6,225 nt of DNA from DAINBT01 sp036732785 (GCA_964537505.1 CAZICK010000133.1:1-6225); one strand, 5' to 3'. Numbered from the stretch's first letter, positions 1 through 5,664 are shown. Translations and numbers: made by a program. Notes: generated by a model from the letters alone, not told the origin.

Positions 1-40
1 TTACAATAAGTTGTGATATTTTTAAGTGGCGAACTACTTT

Positions 41-54
41 TGACGCAGGCGTCA
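41..54. promoter_or_regulatory. Short perfect dyad downstream of the methyltransferase gene
   Basis: TGACGCAGGCGTCA is a perfect 6-bp inverted repeat with a 2-bp centre. A near copy of its context, CTTTTGACGCTGGCATC, lies at 168-184 and matches 37-53 at 15 of 17 positions. Neither copy is followed by a clear U-run, so terminator function is not supported. It could be a protein-binding site or part of a short repeat. The rest of 1-191 is AT-rich and shows no convincing gene; position 1 may be cut close to a neighbouring gene. Confidence 0.22.
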
Positions 55-191
55 CACATAGCCAAAATCCCTCAATTTCGCGGTTACTTAATAATACTAC
101 AATGTAACATAATATAGTGAATCTTGTACCAAAACACATACAATAATAAAAATCAATGATTCACATCCTTTTGACGCTGGCATCTAACAGG

Positions 192-1214
192 TTACCCCGG
201 TTTGTGTGCTGTAACGAGCCAATGGGGCATAGGGGGAGCCAAAATACGACGTTTGAAATCGACAAAACCGGCCTCACCCAACCAGTCTTCCAGCTCTTGA
301 TCAGAGAATACCCACCCATTTTCGCTTGTCAGGGCCATATTTACAGCAAAGAGTGCAGAAAACTTTGGTTGAGTATGAGTGGCGTCAGTCATCATATCGA
401 GTACATGCACCAGCCCGCCAGGTTCTAAAGCAACATAGGCCCGTTTAAAGAGTTCTCTTATGCTATCCGGGGATTCCTGGTGAAGCACACCAAAGAAGTT
501 CACAGTATCATACCCTGGGGAAAAGGCCGTGTTGTGATAGTCGCCTGCCTGTGTCTTGACTCGATCCTGCATGGATTCGGCCTGGATCAGTTCCTCTGCC
601 ACTTTGACCACAGCCGGAAGGTCCAGGACCGTACAGGTTATTTCCGGATTGGCCTGGGCAATGAGCACGGAATAGGTACCCGGACCGCCTCCCACATCCA
701 AAAGCCTTTTACGCCCTTGGAGTTGGAGTTGCCCCACCACGGCCCGGCCAATGCCCAGGGCACGACCGTGCATGGAAAGCACAAAGGTCCGTGTCCGTTC
801 CTCGTCATGGCCCAGATGCAGATCAGGCGACTCCACCGGCCTGCCTGTTCGCGCCAATTCGGCTAACCGACTCCATGCTTGATATACATCGCGATTGTAA
901 CGTATGGCCTGACTGAGGTCACCCGGCGCCCCGGGCGCCAAAAACATCTGGGTTTCAGGGGTGTTTTGATAGGTATGATCCTTTTTCTCCAACAGACCCA
1001 GGGCTGTGCAGGCGTCCAGCAACAGGCGTGCACCACGTTCATTCAAATCGCAGGCCTTGGCGATTTGGGCTACATCTGCGGCCACCAATTCGGACAACCG
1101 GGCAAATATCCCCAAATCTGAGGCTGCGAACAGTACACAGGAATCATAGAAAGCTGAGGCCATATCGACGATACGCGAGGGATTGAGGCTTACATTTGTT
1201 TGGTCTTGTCTCAT
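192..1214 (-). CDS. SAM-dependent O-methyltransferase, acetylserotonin OMT type
   Basis: A 340-residue cytoplasmic class I methyltransferase that should transfer the methyl group of S-adenosylmethionine to a small-molecule hydroxyl; the substrate cannot be read from sequence. Residues about 12-95 look like the winged-helix/dimerisation domain of the plant-type and bacterial O-methyltransferase family. The catalytic domain carries the SAM motif LLDVGGGPGTY (171-181), the ribose-binding acidic segment VLDLP (196-200), and GVLHQ, whose His245 sits where family members keep the catalytic base. The length is typical. I chose the internal ATG at 1214 because GGGAG lies six bases upstream; the ATG at 1247 would add eleven residues without a comparable site. 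It diverges from the small gene at 1254 with under 40 bp between starts. Codon use and GC content look native compared with the AT-rich TIR gene further right. The family call is firm; the metabolic role is unknown. Confidence 0.9.
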   Translation of the reverse strand: MRQDQTNVSLNPSRIVDMASAFYDSCVLFAASDLGIFARLSELVAADVAQIAKACDLNERGARLLLDACTALGLLEKKDHTYQNTPETQMFLAPGAPGDLSQAIRYNRDVYQAWSRLAELARTGRPVESPDLHLGHDEERTRTFVLSMHGRALGIGRAVVGQLQLQGRKRLLDVGGGPGTYSVLIAQANPEITCTVLDLPAVVKVAEELIQAESMQDRVKTQAGDYHNTAFSPGYDTVNFFGVLHQESPDSIRELFKRAYVALEPGGLVHVLDMMTDATHTQPKFSALFAVNMALTSENGWVFSDQELEDWLGEAGFVDFKRRILAPPMPHWLVTAHKPG

Positions 1215-1253
1215 ATAGTGCTCCCGAAACAATAAACAGCATTTCAAAAGAGA

Positions 1254-1484
1254 ATGCCTCGAATGTTGTTAAAAAAAGATAAGCGGCTCGATAGTTTTAA
1301 CTATCAGTTATGTAGATTTAAGTACCAGAAAAAGACCTCTCGGTCAAAGAGAAAATTGCGGAAAATCAAAAAAAATGCCGTCAAGGTGGATATCGCCAAT
1401 GGGCAGGCGACCTTCCAGATAAATATCCCATTACTGATAAAAGCATTAAGAAGCATTGTTGACGATAAGGAGGTTGCTGCGTAG
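1254..1484 (+). CDS. Small basic hypothetical protein (76 aa)
   Basis: I do not recognise this protein. The N-terminal half is very rich in Lys and Arg (residues 7-42). The C-terminal half reads VKVDIANGQATFQINIPLL and ends in a short amphipathic helix with an acidic tail. The pattern of a short strand followed by a hydrophobic 'IPL..KAL' helix faintly resembles small SHOCT-like/anti-sigma-type proteins, but this is only an impression. The ribosome site before ATG 1254 is weak (AGAGA), and ATG 1263 (residue 4) is an alternative start. It is divergent from the methyltransferase and lies 80 bp upstream of the DedA-type gene on the same strand, so the two could share a transcript. An AAGGAGG at 1467-1473, inside its end, has no well-placed start codon after it. 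It may be a real small gene, or the conserved end of a larger lost one. Confidence 0.42.
   Translation: MPRMLLKKDKRLDSFNYQLCRFKYQKKTSRSKRKLRKIKKNAVKVDIANGQATFQINIPLLIKALRSIVDDKEVAA
1290..1305. promoter_or_regulatory. 16-bp perfect dyad, possible operator
   Basis: GATAGTT-TT-AACTATC is a perfect 7-bp inverted repeat. It sits 36 bp inside the small plus-strand ORF and about 75-90 bp upstream of the methyltransferase start, where a repressor could affect the divergent pair. One such dyad is not very improbable by chance in a window this size, so the assignment is tentative. Confidence 0.2.
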
Positions 1485-1564
1485 AATTGCCGAGTTGTTA
1501 CCCGGCCACTGACCGAATTTCAACGGAAAGCGGGACAATTTCTTTCAAAACGCATTGAGTATAG

Positions 1565-2221
1565 ATGAACAATAGAACAAAGATGACAACAAAAATAAAT
1601 TGGTTTTTACTCTGTTTGGCGGTACTCGCCGCGATCATCATCCCTTTCCTGGTGTTTGGTGAACAATTAGAGGCCTGGACCGAGCGGATGCTTGAGTCTA
1701 GGCAGCAGCATCAGGGATTAGTTGCCATCCTGTTGGGCGGGCTTCTGGCCTCGGATATCTTCTTACCGGTTCCCTCAAGCATTGTCAGTACGGCCTGTGG
1801 ATACCTGCTTGGATTGACACTTGGGGCCTTGGTATCCAGTGTTGGCATGACCCTTAGTTGTGTCATGGGATTTTATCTGGCTTACGGTCCGGGACGTCGG
1901 TTGGCCGAGAAAATGCTGGGACAGGAGGAAATGAAAAAGCTGGAGCATCTAACCACTCAATTTGGGGATTGGATGATCATATTGGCACGACCGGTCCCCG
2001 TATTGGCAGAGGCCTCCGTCTTGTTTGCGGGCATGGCCCACATGAAAACCATCCGGTTTCTTCTGCTCTCCACACTGTCAAACATAGGAATCTCCGCGGT
2101 CTATGCAGCGATCGGCGCGTACTCTGCGCAATTGAATTCATTCCTACTGGCAGGTGTGGCTTCGTTCTTATTACCCTATCTGATGATATCATGGGCGCGC
2201 AGGACAAAACATAAGTCTTGA
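1565..2221 (+). CDS. DedA/VTT-family integral membrane protein
   Basis: A 218-residue inner-membrane protein of the DedA/SNARE-associated (VTT) superfamily. Characterised members act in lipid-carrier or phospholipid scrambling and membrane homeostasis. A hydrophobic helix spans about 11-31. It is followed by a re-entrant-like block with SDIFLPVPSSIVSTACGY (63-80), a long hydrophobic stretch to about 106, and the YGPGR turn (107-111). The family signature ARPVPVLAEASVLFAGMAH (141-159) corresponds to the usual R-x-x-P...AG segment, and two further membrane helices end near 209. A basic tail RRTKHKS closes the protein. The start at 1565 is chosen as the first ATG, with a weak GAG six bases upstream; residue 7 is a second possible start. 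No terminator is obvious downstream, and the next 660 bp hold only fragments and a MITE. Substrate and regulation are unknown. Confidence 0.9.
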   Translation: MNNRTKMTTKINWFLLCLAVLAAIIIPFLVFGEQLEAWTERMLESRQQHQGLVAILLGGLLASDIFLPVPSSIVSTACGYLLGLTLGALVSSVGMTLSCVMGFYLAYGPGRRLAEKMLGQEEMKKLEHLTTQFGDWMIILARPVPVLAEASVLFAGMAHMKTIRFLLLSTLSNIGISAVYAAIGAYSAQLNSFLLAGVASFLLPYLMISWARRTKHKS

Positions 2222-2259
2222 CTCTTATGGATACACCCGTTCTGTTATCGAAACGAATG

Positions 2260-2348
2260 TTACTTGGGGAAAACGCCAACCCGATCGGCCCAGGTTTGCC
2301 AATCCGATTTCATTCTTTCGACGCGTTCGGGATATTTTTCGGCCAGAG
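2260..2348 (-). pseudogene. C-terminal remnant of an arylsulfatase
   Basis: Read on the minus strand, this short stretch gives LAEKYPERVERMKSDW, then a four-residue stretch, then DRVGVFPK and a TAA stop. This is the characteristic C-terminal tail of bacterial arylsulfatase A-type enzymes, where a 'DLA...YP.rv..m...w..wa.r..v.p' pattern ends the protein. Nothing upstream continues the gene: the frame runs into unrelated residues and meets a stop about 50 codons from the end. Only the last 29 or so of the usual 450-500 residues remain, so this is a 3' scar. It is convergent with the DedA-type gene and starts 38 bp beyond that gene's stop. The identification rests on recognising the tail pattern. 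Confidence 0.62.
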
Positions 2349-2354
2349 GTAGTG

Positions 2355-2427
2355 TCAAGAATCTTTCGCACATTTTTTCTGGTAGTCTTGTAATGCTTCA
2401 GTCGGAATTGGACATTTCCTGAAATTT
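2355..2427 (-). pseudogene. Possible second 3' gene remnant, cut by the MITE
   Basis: A minus-strand frame directly abutting the MITE reads NFRKCPIPTEALQDYQKK and ends CAKDS at a TGA. The composition looks like real coding sequence, and the frame closes just before the sulfatase remnant begins. I cannot name the family. The upstream part would have been separated or lost at the MITE boundary (2428). It is too short to distinguish firmly from a chance open frame. Confidence 0.22.
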
Positions 2428-2605
2428 AGGGAGCCTCTAAAAATTGCTTTTGTCACGAGAACGAGCGAAATTTTCATCAGCGAGGCAGAGGTCAAAAATC
2501 GCCGCAGGCGTAGTTTCAACTACGTTGAGGACGATTTTTGGCCGATAACGATGCTGACGAAAATTGCAGCCGTTCGTAGTAAAAATGAATTTTTAGAGGT
2601 TCCCT
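2428..2605. mobile_element. 178-bp foldback MITE with 18-bp terminal inverted repeats
   Basis: The left end AGGGAGCCTCTAAAAATT (2428-2445) and right end AATTTTTAGAGGTTCCCT (2588-2605) are inverted repeats matching at 17 of 18 positions. The symmetry continues inward: AATTTTC-x-TCAGC pairs with GCTGA-x-GAAAATT, and GTCAAAAATC pairs with GATTTTTGGC. The centre is a perfect dyad CGTAGTT-TC-AACTACG (2509-2524), which is the exact midpoint of the element. The whole sequence can therefore fold into one long imperfect hairpin, typical of miniature inverted-repeat elements mobilised in trans. There is no coding capacity. The ends vaguely recall IS5-type termini, but the parent transposase is not in this window. 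I see no convincing target duplication (flanks ATTT and GTAG). Confidence 0.78.
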
Positions 2606-2852
2606 GTAGTTAATCTTTATGACTTGCCAAAGGCAAATCAGATAAAATTAGGTGTAAACAATTAAACGCGTTTGTCCAATTCACGCTCAACCAGTACAAC
2701 CCGATGTCATCGATTGCGCTAATGCTGTAATCTCTGGTTCCCTGCCTGCTGGCAGGCAGGTGTTCTTGGAAATCTCGCCATTTTAAAATCCCTTTCAATA
2801 AAAAGTTACCTTTCTTTTTCCACGGTATGGTATCCCCCGATTAGTCTTCAAT
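2606..2852. other. Gene-poor stretch with weak coding traces
   Basis: No gene here is well supported. On the minus strand an ATG at 2781 is preceded by GAAAGGGATTTTAAA and begins MARFPR. That resembles the first residues of some REP-associated tyrosine transposases, but the frame stops at 2719 after running through the GC-rich palindrome. A 62-codon open frame on the same strand (2610-2798) has no recognisable features. The stretch is best read as decayed sequence between the MITE and the TIR locus. Confidence 0.3.
2741..2760. repeat. GC-rich palindrome
   Basis: CCTGCCTG-CTGG-CAGGCAGG is a perfect 8-bp inverted repeat with a 4-base loop, far more GC-rich than its surroundings. Palindromes of this composition are often dispersed in bacterial genomes. 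There is no T-run on either side, so it is not a good terminator. It interrupts the weak minus-strand frame that starts at 2781. Confidence 0.5.
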
Positions 2853-2878
2853 CAAAAAATAGGTGGCTGTCCCTATTT
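2853..2878 (-). terminator. Terminator-like hairpin after the 383-aa TIR gene
   Basis: On the minus strand, AAATAGG, an 8-base loop and CCTATTT form a 7-bp stem that runs directly into a T-run (CCTATTTTTTG). It begins only a few bases after the TAG stop of the 383-residue TIR gene, the right place for intrinsic termination. The stem is AU-rich and therefore weak. It also looks like a short dispersed palindrome, since the core AAATAGGGACA recurs on the same strand at 5761-5771. Confidence 0.5.
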
Positions 2879-2881
2879 AAT

Positions 2882-4033
2882 CTATGCATTTTTATTTTCA
2901 ACTTTTAAACTCTTTTGTATTTTCGTTTTCATCTGCATAAATCGTGAGAGCCAAGATTTAACTCCACTGCTTGTTAATATTGGTTTTGCAGCATTAAAAA
3001 GCTCATAGTAAACGCTTTTAAGGTGCTTAAAAGCTTCTGAATGCTCTTTTTGAGAGATTACAAAACATGTACGGGTAGTAGGATTAGAATCTCCGTTGGC
3101 CATTGGAGTAAGCACTATCTTGCCTATAGAGTCACCTTCACTTGCGTTTATTATTGTCAGACTCAATGGTGATAAAAAAGTCGCTCTAATATCAAGGGGT
3201 AATCGTTGTTCATTCGCTTCTTGCTGCCAAACTTGGAATTTTTTTGTCGATTCTCTTAGATCTCGTTTATACCTATTATTGGCTACATCCGTAATTCTCT
3301 CCCAAGCTTTAACCGCCACAGGATCATTAATATCGCTAATCAAAATTTTTACATTCACCCCGCTTCTCAACCTATTGAAAAGAGCATCTTTGTTTTCTGA
3401 TATGTCCATGTTCCTAACCAAAAAGTGACAATTCTGCCCAACTAATAAAAAATTTGTTTTCGCAATTGCAAGAAGCCTTTTGAAATTAAAAGGAGATTCT
3501 CCTATCCCCCTTTCCACAATTAATGCTTGTCTTACATATCTCCAGTCCCCAGAACTTGTACTGGCTTCTTCTTTAATCTTTTCCAATGAATTTTTCACAT
3601 CAGCTATATCATTCGAGATTCCAAGGACTTTGGCGACTTCCTTATAGAACCATTCAAGGTCTTCAGTATTAGCAAGATCATGAACTTTTAAATTTATTCC
3701 ACTTAATGGCTTTGGCAACTTTTCATGCATGATCTTATGTGCTGACACAAGATGCAGTTTGGAGGAATATGTATTAAAAGCAAAAAACCCTCCTCCAGCC
3801 TCAAATGTAACCCACGGTTCCCAAATTGAATCAGGAGTCATTATACATATTACGGCTTCGCAAGAACACAAAGCCTGACGAATCTGTTCAGGGGGTGGCT
3901 CCCTAGTAGCAAAAGTATCACAGAATATTTCGTCGTTTAATAATCCTTTGGTCCCACAACAAAATAATTCTTTAATCAGATTGGCTAATTTTATATCCTC
4001 GCCATCGTAACTAATAAATAATCTCTTGCCCAT
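2882..4033 (-). CDS. TIR-like domain protein with C-terminal PLD-like (HKD-less) domain
   Basis: A 383-residue, probably soluble protein. Residues about 1-140 form a TIR-like domain: first strand RLFISYD (4-10), then helix EDIKLANLIKELF, then AVICIMTPDSIW (60-71), then WVTFEAGGG (74-82). Glu78, four residues after Trp74, occupies the position of the catalytic glutamate of TIR NAD+ hydrolases. Residues about 185-352 follow the layout of PLD-type sensor domains: a first strand NFLLVGQN, then LRSGVNVKILISD, and a late FVISQKEHSEAFKHL...ELFNAAKPI block. No H-x-K-x4-D motif is visible, so this part may bind a ligand and not cut lipids or DNA. I start at the ATG at 4033, with AAAGG upstream at good spacing; the ATG at 4063 has no ribosome site. 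It is AT-rich compared with the methyltransferase, suggesting transfer. The PLD-like assignment is inference; the TIR call is good. Confidence 0.83.
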   Translation of the reverse strand: MGKRLFISYDGEDIKLANLIKELFCCGTKGLLNDEIFCDTFATREPPPEQIRQALCSCEAVICIMTPDSIWEPWVTFEAGGGFFAFNTYSSKLHLVSAHKIMHEKLPKPLSGINLKVHDLANTEDLEWFYKEVAKVLGISNDIADVKNSLEKIKEEASTSSGDWRYVRQALIVERGIGESPFNFKRLLAIAKTNFLLVGQNCHFLVRNMDISENKDALFNRLRSGVNVKILISDINDPVAVKAWERITDVANNRYKRDLRESTKKFQVWQQEANEQRLPLDIRATFLSPLSLTIINASEGDSIGKIVLTPMANGDSNPTTRTCFVISQKEHSEAFKHLKSVYYELFNAAKPILTSSGVKSWLSRFMQMKTKIQKSLKVENKNA

Positions 4034-4052
4034 ATTCGAACCTTTCTGTTTA

Positions 4053-4157
4053 TTAGCTGACATTTTCTATATTAATCCGCCAGCGGTAGATTAAACGCTC
4101 GGCTATGTAACCAAGCATTTCGATTCCATAATCTTTCTCAAATTGCCTTTCTGCCAT
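4053..4157 (-). CDS. Possible 34-aa small protein upstream of the TIR-PLD-like gene
   Basis: This minus-strand frame starts at ATG 4157 and ends at TAA 4053, 19 bases before the chosen start of the 383-residue TIR gene. The product begins MAERQFEKDYGIEM, has a central hydrophobic run (LGYIAERLIYRW) and a polar end. The ribosome-site match (AGGCG) is weak. Amino-acid usage looks protein-like and the tight spacing would allow translational coupling. It has no recognisable family and may be a leader peptide, a small partner, or chance. Confidence 0.3.
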   Translation of the reverse strand: MAERQFEKDYGIEMLGYIAERLIYRWRINIENVS

Positions 4158-4187
4158 TTTTTCGCCTAACTGCCTTAAAATAAACGA

Positions 4188-4214
4188 CTTATACGGCTAT
4201 TTGCCCGTTTACAA
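4188..4214 (-). promoter_or_regulatory. Weak candidate promoter before the 34-aa ORF
   Basis: On the minus strand TTGTAA (4209-4214) is followed, after only 15 bases, by TATAAG (4188-4193). The -10 is reasonable but the spacer is shorter than the preferred 17. The -35 lies at the edge of the 21-bp repeat array. Alternatively, the downstream genes rely on read-through from the 348-residue TIR gene. Confidence 0.2.
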
Positions 4215-4434
4215 TGCCGCATTAGCTAACAATGCCTCAATGTAAAGCGACAATGCCACGTTGTAAGCCAGCAACGCCATATTAGCCGACAACATCACGA
4301 TGTAACCTTACAATGCCTCGATGTAACCTCACAACGCCACGAAGTAAGCCGACTTTGCCTCAGGTTGCGCTTACTTTGTCACGGAGTTAACCGACTTTGT
4401 CGCAAAGTAAGCCGACAATGCCCGCTTTTAGGCC
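4211..4434. repeat. Array of about eleven 21-bp repeats with internal dyads
   Basis: Unit starts at 4211, 4229, 4250, 4271, 4289, 4310, 4331, 4352, 4373, 4394 and 4415 give a period of 21 bp, twice shortened to 18. On the plus strand each unit is roughly ACAATGCC-N-CGATGT followed by a linker like AAGCCG. The first 15 bases form a 6-bp dyad with a 3-base centre. The unit at 4394 is perfect (ACTTTG-TCG-CAAAGT). Those at 4373 and 4250 pair at all six positions if G-T is allowed; most others keep four or five. Units at 4352, 4373 and 4394 have ACTTTG in place of ACAATG. On the minus strand one frame reads a seven-residue pattern like LAYNVAL, interrupted by stops. It is not a CRISPR, since there are no unique spacers. 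Confidence 0.85.
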
Positions 4435-4457
4435 AAAAAGCCAACTTTCGGCCTTTT
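4435..4457 (-). terminator. Terminator-like hairpin after the 348-aa TIR gene
   Basis: On the minus strand AAAAGGCC, loop GAAAGTT, and GGCTTTTT form an 8-bp stem (one G-U) ending in a run of five T. It lies about 90 bases after the TAG stop of the 348-residue TIR gene and just before the repeat array. The T-run is part of the stem, so strength is uncertain and some read-through into the second TIR gene is plausible. Confidence 0.42.
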
Positions 4458-4549
4458 AAGCCCCTGCTAGCTGGTCACCTACCGGTTCGTCGAGGGCTTA
4501 TTGCTCAGGTATCACAAAAACAACCAGTATGGCTCTGACCGTAGCCTCC

Positions 4550-5596
4550 CTATCTGTGGTCCTCCTCGGCTAGGCGACGCTTATTACGGTTCATCAAGAA
4601 GCCAATCGCTTCGATTGCGCCTGCGGGCCCGCCATAATGCTCGATCATACGTTCGCTTAATAGGCCAGTCCGTATCAGCATATTAAACACAAATTCTGGG
4701 TCATTCTTTGTCCCTAATTCAGGCGATATCTTTTGAAGCATGTTGTCCAGCTCTTTCATTTCGCTCCTGCTAATGAAGCGTCGATTTTCTCTCGCTGCGG
4801 CGTCTTCCCGTTCACTAAACAATCGATACCGGTCATCCATTGTTCGTAAGTCCTCCATCATTTTTTGTTGAGCCATCATATTTTGTTGCGCCATCTTAAT
4901 ATTCTGGACAGCTTCGATGATTACCTTTCCTAAACCAGTTCCGCCTTGCTCGGTTAATGTGGCCAAAAGACGCCCCTGTTCACGAACCCTGACGACAACC
5001 TCCTCAAGCAATGGGTCGATCTTGGGTTTGGTGTCTTCAGGTTTGCCGCTCTTCCGACGAGCTTCGACAAGCTCAGTCTTGAGAATATTTATAGATTCCT
5101 CAATTTTCGGCCATAAACCATCCATCAGCCTGGTATACTGCCCCTCCTCAAGACTATCCCCGCAAACATGAGCAAGAGCCTTTACGAGCTTTCTGAACTC
5201 CTCCTTATCAAATAGAGTTGCTTGGAAGGAGGCAAGAGGTTCCTTCAGATCCGACTTTTTCACATCGAGCAGGAGCGGGCATACGTGCGTGCTGTCGTCA
5301 ACGGTCTTAGACAGTGCCCCAGCCTCAAAATGTATCCACTCAGAATTTAGATTCTCAGGTGTGAGGCATAGAATGCCAAACTTCGTTGACCCAAGCGCCT
5401 TGGCTATCTCGGTCTGCCAGCGTTTGCCTTTGCTTATGTCTTCAGACATAAATATGTCTACATTTCTTACGAAAAGCGATAAGTTGTCCCTCAGAAGTTC
5501 TGCCATCTTGTGACTAACCGGGCCAGACCAAGCCAAGAACACAGAAGTCTTCCCGATTGATGTCTTATTATCTACCTTTACGTTATCCTCGACCAT
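4550..5596 (-). CDS. TIR-domain protein (TIR_2 type) with helical C-terminal region
   Basis: A 348-residue soluble protein. Residues about 15-145 are a bacterial TIR domain: first strand TSVFLAWSG (17-25), helix SHKMAELLRDNL, VDIFMSEDISKGKRWQTEI (46-64), FGILCLTPENL (73-83), and NSEWIHFEAGALSK (84-97). Glu91, four residues after Trp87, is the expected catalytic glutamate for NAD+ cleavage. Residues about 195-290 are helical and probably coiled coil, with a duplicated MAQQxM segment (235-247). A short conserved-looking end follows (about 298-340). Such proteins usually act as prokaryotic immune effectors or signal producers, with the C-terminal part sensing or oligomerising. The ATG at 5596 is chosen because AGGAG precedes it by six bases; the ATG at 5632 would overlap the -10 box. 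The gene has its own promoter and lies upstream of the second TIR gene on the same strand. Confidence 0.92.
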   Translation of the reverse strand: MVEDNVKVDNKTSIGKTSVFLAWSGPVSHKMAELLRDNLSLFVRNVDIFMSEDISKGKRWQTEIAKALGSTKFGILCLTPENLNSEWIHFEAGALSKTVDDSTHVCPLLLDVKKSDLKEPLASFQATLFDKEEFRKLVKALAHVCGDSLEEGQYTRLMDGLWPKIEESINILKTELVEARRKSGKPEDTKPKIDPLLEEVVVRVREQGRLLATLTEQGGTGLGKVIIEAVQNIKMAQQNMMAQQKMMEDLRTMDDRYRLFSEREDAAARENRRFISRSEMKELDNMLQKISPELGTKNDPEFVFNMLIRTGLLSERMIEHYGGPAGAIEAIGFLMNRNKRRLAEEDHR

Positions 5597-5602
5597 AGTG
5601 CT

Positions 5603-5607
5603 CTCCT
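5603..5607 (-). promoter_or_regulatory. Ribosome binding site fixing the TIR start
   Basis: AGGAG (within AAAGGAGAG) on the minus strand, six bases before ATG 5596. It decides the start of the 348-residue TIR protein against the upstream in-frame ATG at 5632. Confidence 0.75.
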
Positions 5608-5634
5608 TTATTTGATTGCTGTATGCCGACAATG

Positions 5635-5664
5635 ATTATACAGACTTTATTAAACGCTTTACAA
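5635..5664 (-). promoter_or_regulatory. Sigma70-type promoter of the 348-aa TIR gene
   Basis: On the minus strand TTGTAA (5659-5664) and a perfect TATAAT (5635-5640) are separated by 18 bases. Transcription would start near 5628, giving a leader of about 32 bases that contains the AGGAG site. The -35 hexamer is exactly the final Leu codon plus stop codon (TTG TAA) of the FN3-like remnant, so the promoter overlaps the 3' end of an older gene. Confidence 0.68.

Noticed and set aside
156..1121. Plus-strand open frames opposite the methyltransferase gene (156-428, 480-866, 879-1121)
   Set aside because: They are antisense shadows of a well-supported gene with clear motifs, lack ribosome sites, and their translations show no domain features.
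1487..1558. 24-codon TTG-started frame after AAGGAGG at 1467
   Set aside because: The spacing from AAGGAGG to TTG is about 13 bases, too long, and the peptide has no recognisable feature.
1858..2279. Open frames overlapping the DedA-type gene (1858-2214 plus, 1977-2279 minus)
   Set aside because: Out-of-frame or antisense shadows of a gene with a strong family signature; the minus-strand one also uses the wrong frame for the sulfatase remnant.
2719..2781. Minus-strand MARFPR start resembling a REP-associated tyrosine transposase
   Set aside because: Only six residues resemble the family start, and the frame then runs through a palindrome to a stop; no HUH or catalytic tyrosine is visible.
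3096..3428. Plus-strand open frame opposite the 383-aa TIR gene
   Set aside because: Antisense shadow with no ribosome site or domain.
4211..4434. CRISPR array
   Set aside because: The 21-bp period has no unique spacers, the repeats are degenerate, and no cas gene is present.
4501..5513. Plus-strand open frames opposite the 348-aa TIR gene (4501-4686, 4917-5171, 5289-5513)
   Set aside because: Antisense to a strongly supported gene; low-complexity Ser/Arg/Pro-rich translations.
2882..5596. Thoeris system
   Set aside because: Two TIR proteins are present but no ThsA-type (SIR2 or transmembrane plus SLOG) effector gene, and both proteins are longer than a typical ThsB.
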